64,000 bases of DNA from Ruminococcus sp. AM36-2AA (lineage in GTDB: Bacteria; Bacillota; Clostridia; Lachnospirales; Lachnospiraceae), in the NCBI RefSeq assembly GCF_003461955.1, contig NZ_QTYB01000011.1, positions 78,613 to 142,612 on the forward strand. Direction: 5' to 3'. The notes beneath the pieces are model-generated. The model was not told where the DNA came from and searched no databases. It was given only the letters and a program-made list of their open reading frames with translations. Positions within the stretch are counted from its first letter, which is position 1. Each line of letters starts with the position of its first letter. Position numbers and translations under genes: made by a program. Below, one piece after another: positions 43,592-52,700 of the stretch.

Positions 43592-43614
43592 TTCTTGTAA
43601 AAAAAATTCTCAAA

Positions 43615-43705
43615 ATAACATGCATTTCCAATGTACTCCAGCTACAGAGGAAATGATAAAAAGCCGGTCTTTGCAGCAGCAGAGGCCGGCAAAAATTATA
43701 TCCAG
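43615..43705 (+). repeat. Dispersed ~90-bp repeat with GCCGGTCTTTGC hairpin, copy 1
   Basis: The block from ATAACATGCATTTCC to CAAAAATTATATCCAGG recurs at 48540-48632 with ~75% identity. The hairpin GCCGGTC...GGCCGGC (43663-43690) is shared. Both copies lie between a gene end and the next start. No T run follows, so it is not a standard terminator. Confidence 0.7.
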
Positions 43706-43723
43706 GGGTAATTAAGCTTATGG

Positions 43724-43729
43724 TATAAT
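43724..43729 (+). promoter_or_regulatory. Extended -10 promoter of the kinase cassette
   Basis: TGGTATAAT, TGn-extended, lies 94 bp before the first gene of the cassette. Confidence 0.6.
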
Positions 43730-43822
43730 TCAGGTAGAAATATTTTTCGCAAAAATATGCAGAAATATTTTACTATACTGTTTATACATAATAAATTTAC
43801 AGAAGAGAAGGAGAAATAAGCT

Positions 43823-44521
43823 ATGAGTAAGATGTCTAATGTGGTAAAAACGGTTGCAGTGATTGCAATTGCTACGGTGATCGGCCGGTCGGTCGGTTAT
43901 TTTACAGGAACAAGAATGGCGGCTTCCAGTCAGACTGCCAGTTCAACGTCCTCCACTTCCAATGAAGCAGATTCTTCAGCTGCTTCTCAGATCATGAATT
44001 CTTCAGCAAATTCTGACGTCACTTCTGACAGCAGCACATCAGAAACTGCCATTGCAACACCGGCTACGGATTCTCTGTTAATAGAGCACCGTGTATTTAA
44101 GACTGACGACACTGCAGAACATCCGGAATATATAGTGATCTTTTATGAAAGTGGAAGCAAAAAGCTTGTGCAGTTAAATGATGAAACTCTTTTTTACAAA
44201 TCTGCAGGTTATACTCTCGAAAGCATCCAGGGTATTGATGTCAGCCAGGTTTATCCAGGGGTTGAAAATTTCGATTTCATGACAAAAGAAGTTACTGATG
44301 AAGGTGACTATATCAGATATGTGCTCGCATTTAATAATCTTGAGAAAAACGAAAATCTTAAAGCTCTTGACGGAGCCGGAATTATCGTATTAGATGATGG
44401 ATTCACAGAAAATAACTATGTAAATGCAGAGACATTATGCCAGTCCATGATTGACAGTGGGCGCCAGGAACTGAAATTAACGGAAATGCCGGACAGCCTT
44501 ACCTACACAGTTAATGAGTAA
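43823..44521 (+). CDS. Membrane-anchored Ser/Thr-rich protein of unknown function
   Basis: The 232-residue product has an N-terminal hydrophobic segment (residues ~8-22, VVKTVAVIAIATVIGRSVGYF), a Ser/Thr-rich linker of ~45 residues with many STSS clusters, and a C-terminal domain of ~140 residues (LLIEHRVFKTDDT, VIFYESGSKKLVQL, DYIRYVLAFNNLEKNE) likely outside the cell. GAAGGAGAAATAAGCT is the ribosome site. It is first in a four-gene cassette with a Ser/Thr kinase and might be its substrate or ligand-binding partner. Family not recognised. Confidence 0.55.
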   Translation: MSKMSNVVKTVAVIAIATVIGRSVGYFTGTRMAASSQTASSTSSTSNEADSSAASQIMNSSANSDVTSDSSTSETAIATPATDSLLIEHRVFKTDDTAEHPEYIVIFYESGSKKLVQLNDETLFYKSAGYTLESIQGIDVSQVYPGVENFDFMTKEVTDEGDYIRYVLAFNNLEKNENLKALDGAGIIVLDDGFTENNYVNAETLCQSMIDSGRQELKLTEMPDSLTYTVNE

Positions 44522-44567
44522 ACGCACTTCCTCGTAAAAAGCTTTCACCGTCAGGAAGGGAAATTCT

Positions 44568-44924
44568 ATGTATGTAGAAAAAAGAATAGGTGGAGATTAT
44601 TACCAGTATGTAATTTCCATCACCACTTACAATCCGGAGCAGGCAGCTATCCGAACCCTTAAATGGTATGTGAATTATCTGAACCAGAGACTGTTTCAGA
44701 GCTGTTATTCTTATGAACTGACTCACGGAGAATGTTTTCTGATCATCCATCTAAAGGAAAGTGAATATAAAGATACAGAATCCAGAAGTATATTTCTGCA
44801 GACCGGGAAGGAAACAGCTGACAGTGTACGTGAAGATTTCAAAATGCTGGCCTGCGGAATCATTCCCCTGGAAATTCAGCAGAAAGTAACTGCTGAAATT
44901 GATGGAATAAAAAAGGAATGGTAA
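44568..44924 (+). CDS. Small protein of unknown function in the kinase cassette
   Basis: The 118-residue product is a predicted alpha/beta protein with no signal peptide (MYVEKRIGGDYYQYVISITT, LKWYVNYLNQRLFQSCYSYE). AGGAAGGGAAATTCT is the ribosome site and the gene lies 46 bases after the first. I know no family. Cytosolic location fits a kinase-associated adaptor, but this is inference. Confidence 0.5.
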   Translation: MYVEKRIGGDYYQYVISITTYNPEQAAIRTLKWYVNYLNQRLFQSCYSYELTHGECFLIIHLKESEYKDTESRSIFLQTGKETADSVREDFKMLACGIIPLEIQQKVTAEIDGIKKEW

Positions 44925-44972
44925 GCATAAACATGAAGAAGTATGTGGATCTATCAGGGGGTGGAACAGGAT

Positions 44973-46133
44973 ATGAGAAAGAAAACAAAAAGAATATTTG
45001 ATGACATCATTATCGGTCTCAAAGGAAAAGATGCGCTTGCGTGCCTGGAATCCCTCGAAAAAATCCAGAAGGATTTCTTGCAGGACCGGGATTCCCTTGA
45101 AGGGATCCAGAAGAAGATTGACAGCTATCCCCTGCGTTACCGGATCATTTACAAAGGCTTCTGCAATCAGTGGAGTCTTGCTGAGCTTAACGCTGCATTA
45201 CAGGAAAAAAATGAGGAAGTTCTCTATGCCCGGGATCTGATTGAGGCAAGTCTGATCTATGCTTTTCAGAAAAAACTGACCTTTGATCACTGGTACAGTC
45301 TGATCGTGCAGATCCGCGAATTTGAAAGCAGTGGTTCTTATGATGGATTTCTTATTAATGGGTTCAATGGCTCCTATTCAGCGTTTCCTCTTGCACGTAT
45401 GGAAAACTATGTGCAGATGAATTCCTGTTTTTATGCGGAGACTATGTATACACTTCAGCGAACCCTTACTGTGGAAAAGGATCTCGGGAGACTGGGTGAG
45501 AATCAGGAATTTGTTTCTTATATGTGTGAAAACATACGGATGTTTTGTGATGGCAGAGAAAAATCCAGATATTATATCTGCAAATATTTTCTTTTTTATC
45601 TGAATACCAGGATCAAATATTATATGGCAAGTGATAAAAACCGACGGATCAAAAGAAACATTTATCTTGATCTTCCACTCAGCAATATTTCCAAAATGGA
45701 TCCGAATCGACATGCTCATATGTCCGAGGAAGAGATAAAAGAGTGTCTGGCCACAGCGAAGATCAGTCCTAATAAGTTGTTTGAACTTCTGAACCGATTT
45801 TATTCCTATATTCTCCTCAGTGATTCGGATGCCAATGATCCGAACTGGGAAGAGTACAGCTTTATGCACAGGATTCTTCAGGGAGACTGCATTTCCCGGT
45901 CACTTCTTTTACTCATGATCTTATTCTTTGGAAGTGAAGCAGAACTTCCTGATCCGGGACTGATCCTGACAGTAAGACGAATGAATGAGATTCTTCAGGC
46001 CTGCAGATTTCAGGTACTGGATGAGAGCGCGGAAGAGGACAGTCTTGACAGTTTTTTGATTGCCGTTCTCTGTTCTGATGACAAAAAATCAGCGATCAAC
46101 AGGATGATCGGACAAATGAATCTGATGCAGTAA
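44973..46133 (+). CDS. Helical protein of unknown function in the kinase cassette
   Basis: The start at 44973 is preferred because GGGGTGGAACAGGAT precedes it; an alternative ATG is at 44943. The 386-residue protein is mostly helical, with a Tyr-rich middle (YYICKYFLFYLNTRIKYYMAS) and many basic residues (KNRRIKRNIYLDLPLSNISK). No catalytic motif is visible. It is conserved in order with the membrane protein, small protein and kinase, so a joint function is likely. Confidence 0.5.
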   Translation: MRKKTKRIFDDIIIGLKGKDALACLESLEKIQKDFLQDRDSLEGIQKKIDSYPLRYRIIYKGFCNQWSLAELNAALQEKNEEVLYARDLIEASLIYAFQKKLTFDHWYSLIVQIREFESSGSYDGFLINGFNGSYSAFPLARMENYVQMNSCFYAETMYTLQRTLTVEKDLGRLGENQEFVSYMCENIRMFCDGREKSRYYICKYFLFYLNTRIKYYMASDKNRRIKRNIYLDLPLSNISKMDPNRHAHMSEEEIKECLATAKISPNKLFELLNRFYSYILLSDSDANDPNWEEYSFMHRILQGDCISRSLLLLMILFFGSEAELPDPGLILTVRRMNEILQACRFQVLDESAEEDSLDSFLIAVLCSDDKKSAINRMIGQMNLMQ

Positions 46134-46160
46134 TTTCTGAAAACAGAAGGAACTAATATT

Positions 46161-48491
46161 ATGCAGCAACTGAAACCCGGAAGTAAACTGAATAATAAAT
46201 ACAGAATTCTTCGTTTTATCGGACAGGGCGGTTTTGCCTTTGCCTATGAAGCAGTCCAGGAGCCTATTGGTCTTAAAGTCTGTATCAAGGAACTTTTTAT
46301 AAAAGAATCCAGAGACACTTTTCTCAGGGAAGGAAGAATTCTTGCCACGTTAAAGAGTGACAGTATTGTAAAAGTTCTGGATTATTTTGAGGAAAATGAA
46401 ACCAGTTATATTGTACTTGAATATCTGGAAGGAATAACCTTAAAAGAATATGTAAAGCGATATGGACCAATTCCGGCAGACCAGCTTTTTTCTGCGATTC
46501 TTCCAATCCTGTCGGGGCTTTCCCTGATACATAAGCGTGGTCTGATTCACAGAGATATTGCTCCGGACAATCTTATGGTCCTAGGCACGGATTTTTCCGG
46601 TGGACCTTCGCAGACTCTGCGGTTGAAACTTTTTGATTTCGGGACAGCAAGGGAATGTGGAAGGGATGAATATACCTGTACTCTGAAGGATGGTTACAGT
46701 CCGATAGAGCAGGTAAGTTCTCAGGGAAACCAGGGAACGACGACAGATATTTATGCTCTTTCAGCTACTTTATGGTATTGTCTTACAGGTAAGATACCGG
46801 ATGGAGCGTACAGTCGTCTTCTGGATGATAATCTAAAGGCGCCTTCCAATCTGGGGATAGAAATCGATCCTGAGCTGGAAGATATTCTGATGAGAGGACT
46901 GTCCCTGCAAAAAGAAGACCGGCCGCAGAGTATTGATGAAATGCTGGCGATCGTGGGCAGAGAGCAGGCTGTGAAGAAAGCAGGCGATGGCAGCAGAGCA
47001 GCAAAAAGACCTCAAAAAAGAAAAAAGGTGTTTTTTGCCTGTGGTGTTTTCTGTCTCTTTGCGATACTTACGCTGTTGGGTGTTTTTCTTTACCGGAAAA
47101 ATACACCGCTGGAATATAATGCGGAGACCATGTATCAGGTGACTCTGACTCCGGACGATAAATTTACAGTAGTCGGATATAATGAATCCATAAAAATTCT
47201 GGAGGAACGTCTGAAGCGATTTGCTGTCAAAAGTGGAAGGTATTCTTTAACAGAAAATAAAGGAGTTCTTACCATGCTCCTGCTGAAGGAAGATTTTCCG
47301 AAAAATACAGCCGGTGGCAATAATTACAAATCTACAGATACTGATTCAGCTTCAGTTCCGGAATATGTCCTGAAAGCTTATCTTACCCGGGCTGTAGATC
47401 TGATCATTCAAAGCCGCGAAAAAGGAGATACTTTTAACGAAAATCTGAAACTGGATCAGACGAAGGACTTTACCCTGACCTGGCACAAAGGGTCCGTTTC
47501 GGAGGTGAAATCTGACAGCGCGATGACTTCCACACAGAACTCCAATGGTTATTACGAAGTGATCTTTTCAAAAGATTTTCTCTCCCGGAACAGAGAAAAG
47601 ATAAGATCCTGGAATAATAATTATGCCATTTATCAGGATCCTGATGATATTCCGTCAGTAACTCCTTATACGACCATTCCTATGGAAGATGGAAGAGGCT
47701 GTTATCTGACAGATAATGATAATGGTGCTTTTTCAGATCTTCTTAAGTATAATCTGACGCATCCACCACTGGAACACAGCTTCTCCATTTCTATTAAAGA
47801 ACAGGTGGACTGGCAGACGGATGACAGCAGTTTTGGGGAAGATCAGGTCAGAGAGAATAAGATAAATGATGGAATTTACTGTTCTGTTTATGGAAGCATG
47901 ACGGATGGAGAAGAAATGGATTGCTATCAGGCATTGCGTAATCGACTGGACAGCCTTGATATCTCCTATGCGCTTGGAAAAATGGATGCTCTCACAGCAG
48001 TAACGAAAGGCTGTGACGCACCGGCTTATCGTTTTCTATCTGTTAAGATAAATTCATCTGATGAGAAACTGCAATATTGGGATGTATGGAATCTGATCGC
48101 ATGCAGCCACACGTTTTGTCTGACAGATGGGGATGGAAATATTGGGTGGATCTTTGATTACACAACTACTGTGGATGAGAATGGAATTACGATCGCGCAG
48201 ACAGAACTGCCGGGTAGTTTTCAGGATGAAGATAAGACAGTTTATCTGTCATATTTGAACGGAGCTGATACGATCCGTATGATGTCGGGAAAAGTTCAGG
48301 GAGACGGGAGCTGTTGCTTTGATCATTTTGCAAATGGAGCGGAGATTTCGGATGATAACAGATGGATCATTCCGCTGATCGGAACCTGTATCAAAAATGA
48401 TCTGCCGGTAGAACTTTTACCCTATGATCTGAAGCTCAGAAATGAAACAGTAAATGACTGGAAATCTCTGGGGCTTTTTATTGAAAAATAG
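46161..48491 (+). CDS. Transmembrane Ser/Thr protein kinase with unusual extracellular domain
   Basis: The 776-residue protein starts behind AGAAGGAACTAATATT. Residues ~12-270 are a Hanks-type kinase: GQGGFAFAYEAV, Lys 43 in VCIKELF, HRDIAPDN with Asp 132, and DFG with Asp 159. The catalytic loop reads HRDIAPDN where most have HRDLKPEN; such an Ala/Pro variant is common in a group of gut Firmicute kinases. A membrane helix covers 290-311. The ~460-residue extracellular part has no PASTA repeats. Two segments, near residues 341 (ILEERLKRFAVKSG) and 587 (ALRNRLDSLDIS), resemble the repeated P1 region of SecD. The ligand is unknown. Confidence 0.8.
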   Translation: MQQLKPGSKLNNKYRILRFIGQGGFAFAYEAVQEPIGLKVCIKELFIKESRDTFLREGRILATLKSDSIVKVLDYFEENETSYIVLEYLEGITLKEYVKRYGPIPADQLFSAILPILSGLSLIHKRGLIHRDIAPDNLMVLGTDFSGGPSQTLRLKLFDFGTARECGRDEYTCTLKDGYSPIEQVSSQGNQGTTTDIYALSATLWYCLTGKIPDGAYSRLLDDNLKAPSNLGIEIDPELEDILMRGLSLQKEDRPQSIDEMLAIVGREQAVKKAGDGSRAAKRPQKRKKVFFACGVFCLFAILTLLGVFLYRKNTPLEYNAETMYQVTLTPDDKFTVVGYNESIKILEERLKRFAVKSGRYSLTENKGVLTMLLLKEDFPKNTAGGNNYKSTDTDSASVPEYVLKAYLTRAVDLIIQSREKGDTFNENLKLDQTKDFTLTWHKGSVSEVKSDSAMTSTQNSNGYYEVIFSKDFLSRNREKIRSWNNNYAIYQDPDDIPSVTPYTTIPMEDGRGCYLTDNDNGAFSDLLKYNLTHPPLEHSFSISIKEQVDWQTDDSSFGEDQVRENKINDGIYCSVYGSMTDGEEMDCYQALRNRLDSLDISYALGKMDALTAVTKGCDAPAYRFLSVKINSSDEKLQYWDVWNLIACSHTFCLTDGDGNIGWIFDYTTTVDENGITIAQTELPGSFQDEDKTVYLSYLNGADTIRMMSGKVQGDGSCCFDHFANGAEISDDNRWIIPLIGTCIKNDLPVELLPYDLKLRNETVNDWKSLGLFIEK

Positions 48492-48539
48492 CCAGTCAGA
48501 TGTCGGCTTGACCCTGTGAGGATGTCAGATTATAATAAA

Positions 48540-48632
48540 ATAACAGGCATTTCCTGTATGCTTCAGAGGTATTGGAAATGACGGAAAGCCGGTCTTTGCC
48601 ATAACAGCAGGGCCGGCAAAAATTGTATACAG
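48540..48632 (+). repeat. Dispersed ~90-bp repeat with GCCGGTCTTTGC hairpin, copy 2
   Basis: It runs from ATAACAGGCATTTCC to AAAAATTGTATACAGG, matching copy 1 at 43615. The hairpin GCCGGTC...GGCCGGC lies at 48588-48617. Confidence 0.7.
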
Positions 48633-48692
48633 GTACAGAAATACCTGAAAGAAAGGACGGGAAGCCATAAGTGCTTACCCTGGTAAAGAATT

Positions 48693-49508
48693 ATGATATA
48701 TATCAGTCATCTTCTGCCGGATCATGAGATGAACGAGATTATCGAGCAGACAGGAGTGGGAATCGAAAGTATTGAATTTTCGATAGCAGACAATCTGGAT
48801 CATCTGAATGATTCCATTGGCAGCTACCGGGAACGGTTGAAATTTATGGACTGTCGGGGACTGACCCTGCATGGACCGTTTATGAATATCGATCCCGCGG
48901 CTTTTGACAGCGAAGTGCGTAAAATTACGATGATGCGTTTTCACCAGACTTATACAGCAGGTATGGAACTTGGGGCAAAAAAGATCATCTATCATACCTG
49001 CATGAACCCTTATGTCCACTATCTTCAGGGCTGGCCTGAGAGAGTTGCGGAGTTTTTCGGAGAATTTCTGGAAAAGCATAAAGAGCTGGAAGTTGTGATG
49101 GAGAATGTGTTTGACCCGCAGATCGATCCGGTTCTGGATGTTTATAAACTTCTTGGGGAAAAATATCCGAATTTCCATCTCTGTTTTGACATGGGGCACG
49201 CCCACTGTTATTCGAAGATCCCGGTTCTGGAATGGACAGAGAAGCTGGCGCCTTATGTGACCCATGTCCATGTTCACGACAACAATGGTGACCGGGATTC
49301 CCATGCTGCCCTGGGGGCCGGAAATATCCCTTATGAAAGGGTACTGGGACTGCTTCCGGAAACCAGGGAGCGGACGTGGACCATTGAGTGTTGCAGCAAA
49401 AAGGATGTTCTGCAGTCAATTCGTGTGCTTCATAACATCAGCAGGACACGGAAAGAAAATCTACAGCGATCCCGGGAATTATTTGACATAAAATTTCCAA
49501 ACTGTTAG
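48693..49508 (+). CDS. Sugar phosphate isomerase/epimerase-like TIM-barrel protein
   Basis: The 271-residue protein has the AP endonuclease-2/sugar isomerase fold motifs LTLHGPFMNIDP, KIIYHTCMNP, LEVVMENVFDPQ, HLCFDMGHAHCYSK, VTHVHVHDNNG and TWTIECC, with His, Glu and Asp metal ligands. It likely isomerises or epimerises a keto-sugar or related polyol. GTAAAGAATT gives no strong ribosome site; the repeat copy 2 lies 60 bases upstream. The substrate cannot be told from sequence. Confidence 0.8.
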   Translation: MIYISHLLPDHEMNEIIEQTGVGIESIEFSIADNLDHLNDSIGSYRERLKFMDCRGLTLHGPFMNIDPAAFDSEVRKITMMRFHQTYTAGMELGAKKIIYHTCMNPYVHYLQGWPERVAEFFGEFLEKHKELEVVMENVFDPQIDPVLDVYKLLGEKYPNFHLCFDMGHAHCYSKIPVLEWTEKLAPYVTHVHVHDNNGDRDSHAALGAGNIPYERVLGLLPETRERTWTIECCSKKDVLQSIRVLHNISRTRKENLQRSRELFDIKFPNC

Positions 49509-49756
49509 AATAACAGAAGAAACAACTGCATATTTCAGATGAGGTGAACTGCCACAGACAGTTCTTAAAGGAGGATTCCAGCGTGAGGTCTGAATCGCAT
49601 CTCTGCCACGTCATTTACATTATTTTTTCGCAGAGGGGATAAGAGTATCTGAGATATTCAGCTAAAATTAAATACAACTAACCGATAGAAAATCAGTTCT
49701 CTCATTTCAGTGAGGGAACTTTTTTAGTGCGGAAATAAAAGGAAAGGAAAAAAAGA
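49509..49756 (+). promoter_or_regulatory. Structured leader with terminator before the large surface protein
   Basis: A 248-bp gap contains possible hairpins around 49540-49610 (GAACTGCCACAGACAGTTC) and a terminator hairpin with arms AGTTCTCTCA (49695-49704) and TGAGGGAACT (49711-49720) followed by T5, only 31 bases before the gene. The layout is that of an attenuator, but no known riboswitch signature was recognised. Confidence 0.45.
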
Positions 49757-52700
49757 ATGAAAAAAACAAAAAAAGGCTATGGAAAAAAGGCGCTTAGTGT
49801 GTCTTTGTCAATGGCGCTGATGCTGGGAGGAACTGCACCGGTACAGGCCGCAGATCTGTTTTCGGATCAGACCGCAGAAGAAAGTGCTTCCATGGAGCTT
49901 TATCCGGAAGAAAACACTGCAGAAGAAAGTAATACCGCAGATTTTGCGGCAGATGAAACTGAGAATGGGGCAGAAGATTTTTCAGCAGGACAGGAAGATC
50001 AGGCGGATGAATTTTCGGCAGGAGATGAAGACAGCTCTAAGGCTGCTGTGGCAGAAGTACAGTCTGCTTCCCATGTGATAAGTACAGCAGCAGATCTTCC
50101 GACAGGAGGAATCGCGGAAGGCGAAACTTATGAACTTGCGGCAGATATCATTCTGACTTCCGGTCAGCAGATCAGCTCCATTGCAGGTACGCTGGATGGA
50201 AAAGGCCATGTGATCACTCTTGCGGATAAGCCGCTTGCAGATAAAGTTTCCGGAACGATCCAGAATCTTGGAGTTGCAGGAAGCAGCACACTGACGCTTT
50301 CAGACGGACAGGGCAGTGTGGCAAATACAGTAACAGGAACGATCCAGAATTGTTATTCTACAGTATCCTCCAATGCGGCAAGTGATTATATGGATACCAT
50401 CGGAGGTTTTGTGGGAAATCTTCAGGGAACAGTAACCAACTGTTACTTTGCAGGAAATACAGATATGTTTGGTGGAGGAATCGCTGCTACAAATGGAGGT
50501 TCCTATAAGATCAGCCATACACTCTGGGCATCCGGTATGTCTGCGGTTGGTATGGGAAGAACCGATAATATTTCTGATGACAGCAAAACCAAAATGACTG
50601 CAGATCAGATCAAAGCCAGTGTGGATATCCTGAATACAGAGATCCCGTCTACAGGTTTCAGATGGGCACTTCCTTCTGATGGAAGCAACAACGGACTTCC
50701 GGTACTGACAGAAGGTTCCGGGACTCCGGCAGAAGTAAACTGGGACAGCCTGAAAGCTGCCATTGAATCTACAGAGAAACTTACAGAGTCTGACTACACA
50801 GAGACCAGCTGGAAAGCTGTTTCCGAGGCTCTTGCTGAGGCCAGGGAAATGCTGGATGCAGGTACAGCTTCCCAGTCAGAAGTAAACGCAGCTGCAAAGA
50901 AACTCAGCGATGCAGTGAACGCACTGAAGAAACAGAAACCGGAAGCACCGGTAAAAATCCCGGAAGGTGTAACCGTTACACATATTACTTCTGCAGACCA
51001 GATCGAAAATATCTGGAGCGGTACAGAAGGTCAGTATTATGTGCTGGATAACGATATCACTCTTACAGGTGATTATATGAACTTCTGTGAATTTAATGGT
51101 GTGTTTGACGGCCAGGGTCATACTGTTACGCTGAAAGATTCCCAGGGACTTTTTACCAGAGTGGGAGAGAGCGGTGTTGTACAGAATACCGCATTTAAAG
51201 GAACGATCGGAAATGTATGGGAAAATACAGGTGCACTTGGCGGAAGCATCAAAGGTGCGGTACTGAACTGTTCTGTGGAAATTTCCGGAAGTTATGCCTG
51301 CGGTTTCGCGAAGAAATTATCAGGCGGAGTTATCGCAAACAGTATTTCTTTTGGCGAGAGCCCGAAAGGCGCGTTGTTTGCACAGTATGAAACTGCGGAT
51401 GATCCAGGACTTGTAAAGAACTGTTACTGGACAGATACCCTGTCCATGCCGTCTGTACCGGAGGGAGTTCTGGTAAATTCCACATCCAGGGATGAGACAG
51501 AAATGAAGACGCTGGATCTGGTTGATGTCCTGAATAACGGACGTGGAGACAATGGTACAAAATGGGGACAGAGCAGTGAAGGATTCCCGTACTTTGGAGA
51601 AAACCAGTCCTATAAACCGGACACTGAAGTGTGGCCGGAACTTCCAGCAGAAAATCAGTATCAGGTAGAATTTTCTGCTTATAATGGAAGTGCAAAAGAA
51701 ACCCTGACAGATTCCCGTCTGCAGGTATCTCCGGATTCTGTCAATGCATTTAAAGTTGCAGGCAGATTAAGCCTTAAGGATTATCAGGCACCGGAGGGTA
51801 GTCATCTGGAGTGGAACTGTACAGAGATGAAGCCGTCCGGAGCAATGGCAATGGACCTTTCTTCCGGAGATCTGTATGTATACAGAAACGGAAAAACACT
51901 TATCACAGCAACACAGATAAACAGTGACGGTTCCAGTAAAGTTGTTGCGTATGTTTCTGTGATCGCCACAACAAAGAAGATCGAAGCAGTCAGACTTCTT
52001 ATTGACGGACAGGATATAACAAACGGAAGCTTTACGGTAGCAGGTTCCGAGACTAAGAAGATCCAGGTTCAGGGAAAATATACAGGGGAAGATGATTTCA
52101 GCGATATGGCTTTTTCAAGTTTCCTGTATAAAGCCGCTGACGGATCTGTGATCAGTAATGATGAAAGTTACAGTTCATTCTTCTTCCTGAAACCGGGAAC
52201 TTCCTCTATCACCGTAAGCTCCAAGGCACAGCCGGATATCTCTGCAAAAGTAGATCTGACATCTACATATGTGCCGATCGAATCCATTGTACCGGGAATG
52301 TCCGGACAGCAGGTGATCCATGGAAGAAATGCAAACAGTGACGGTCAGGAAGAGGACGGCAGAGTTGCATTTAACCCGATTCCGGGAAGTGCCGTAGTAA
52401 CTCCGACCAATGCAAGTTATGCATCTGACTGGACCATTACAAGCAGTGATGATACGATCGGATATTACAGCAACGGTTCCAAAGTATTTGTTCCGAAACA
52501 GTCCGGAAAAGTAACTTACACAGCAGAAATTAAAGATACAGATCCGGAAACAGGAAAGACACGTACCATTACCGGAACTTCTGAGGTTGAGTTTGTATAT
52601 AAGAATCCACTGACTTCAGTCACTTCTCCTGTAACAGAGGTAACCGTAAGATCAGGAGAAAGTCAGGATATCGATCTGAGCTTTACCGGAGAGATTTCTG

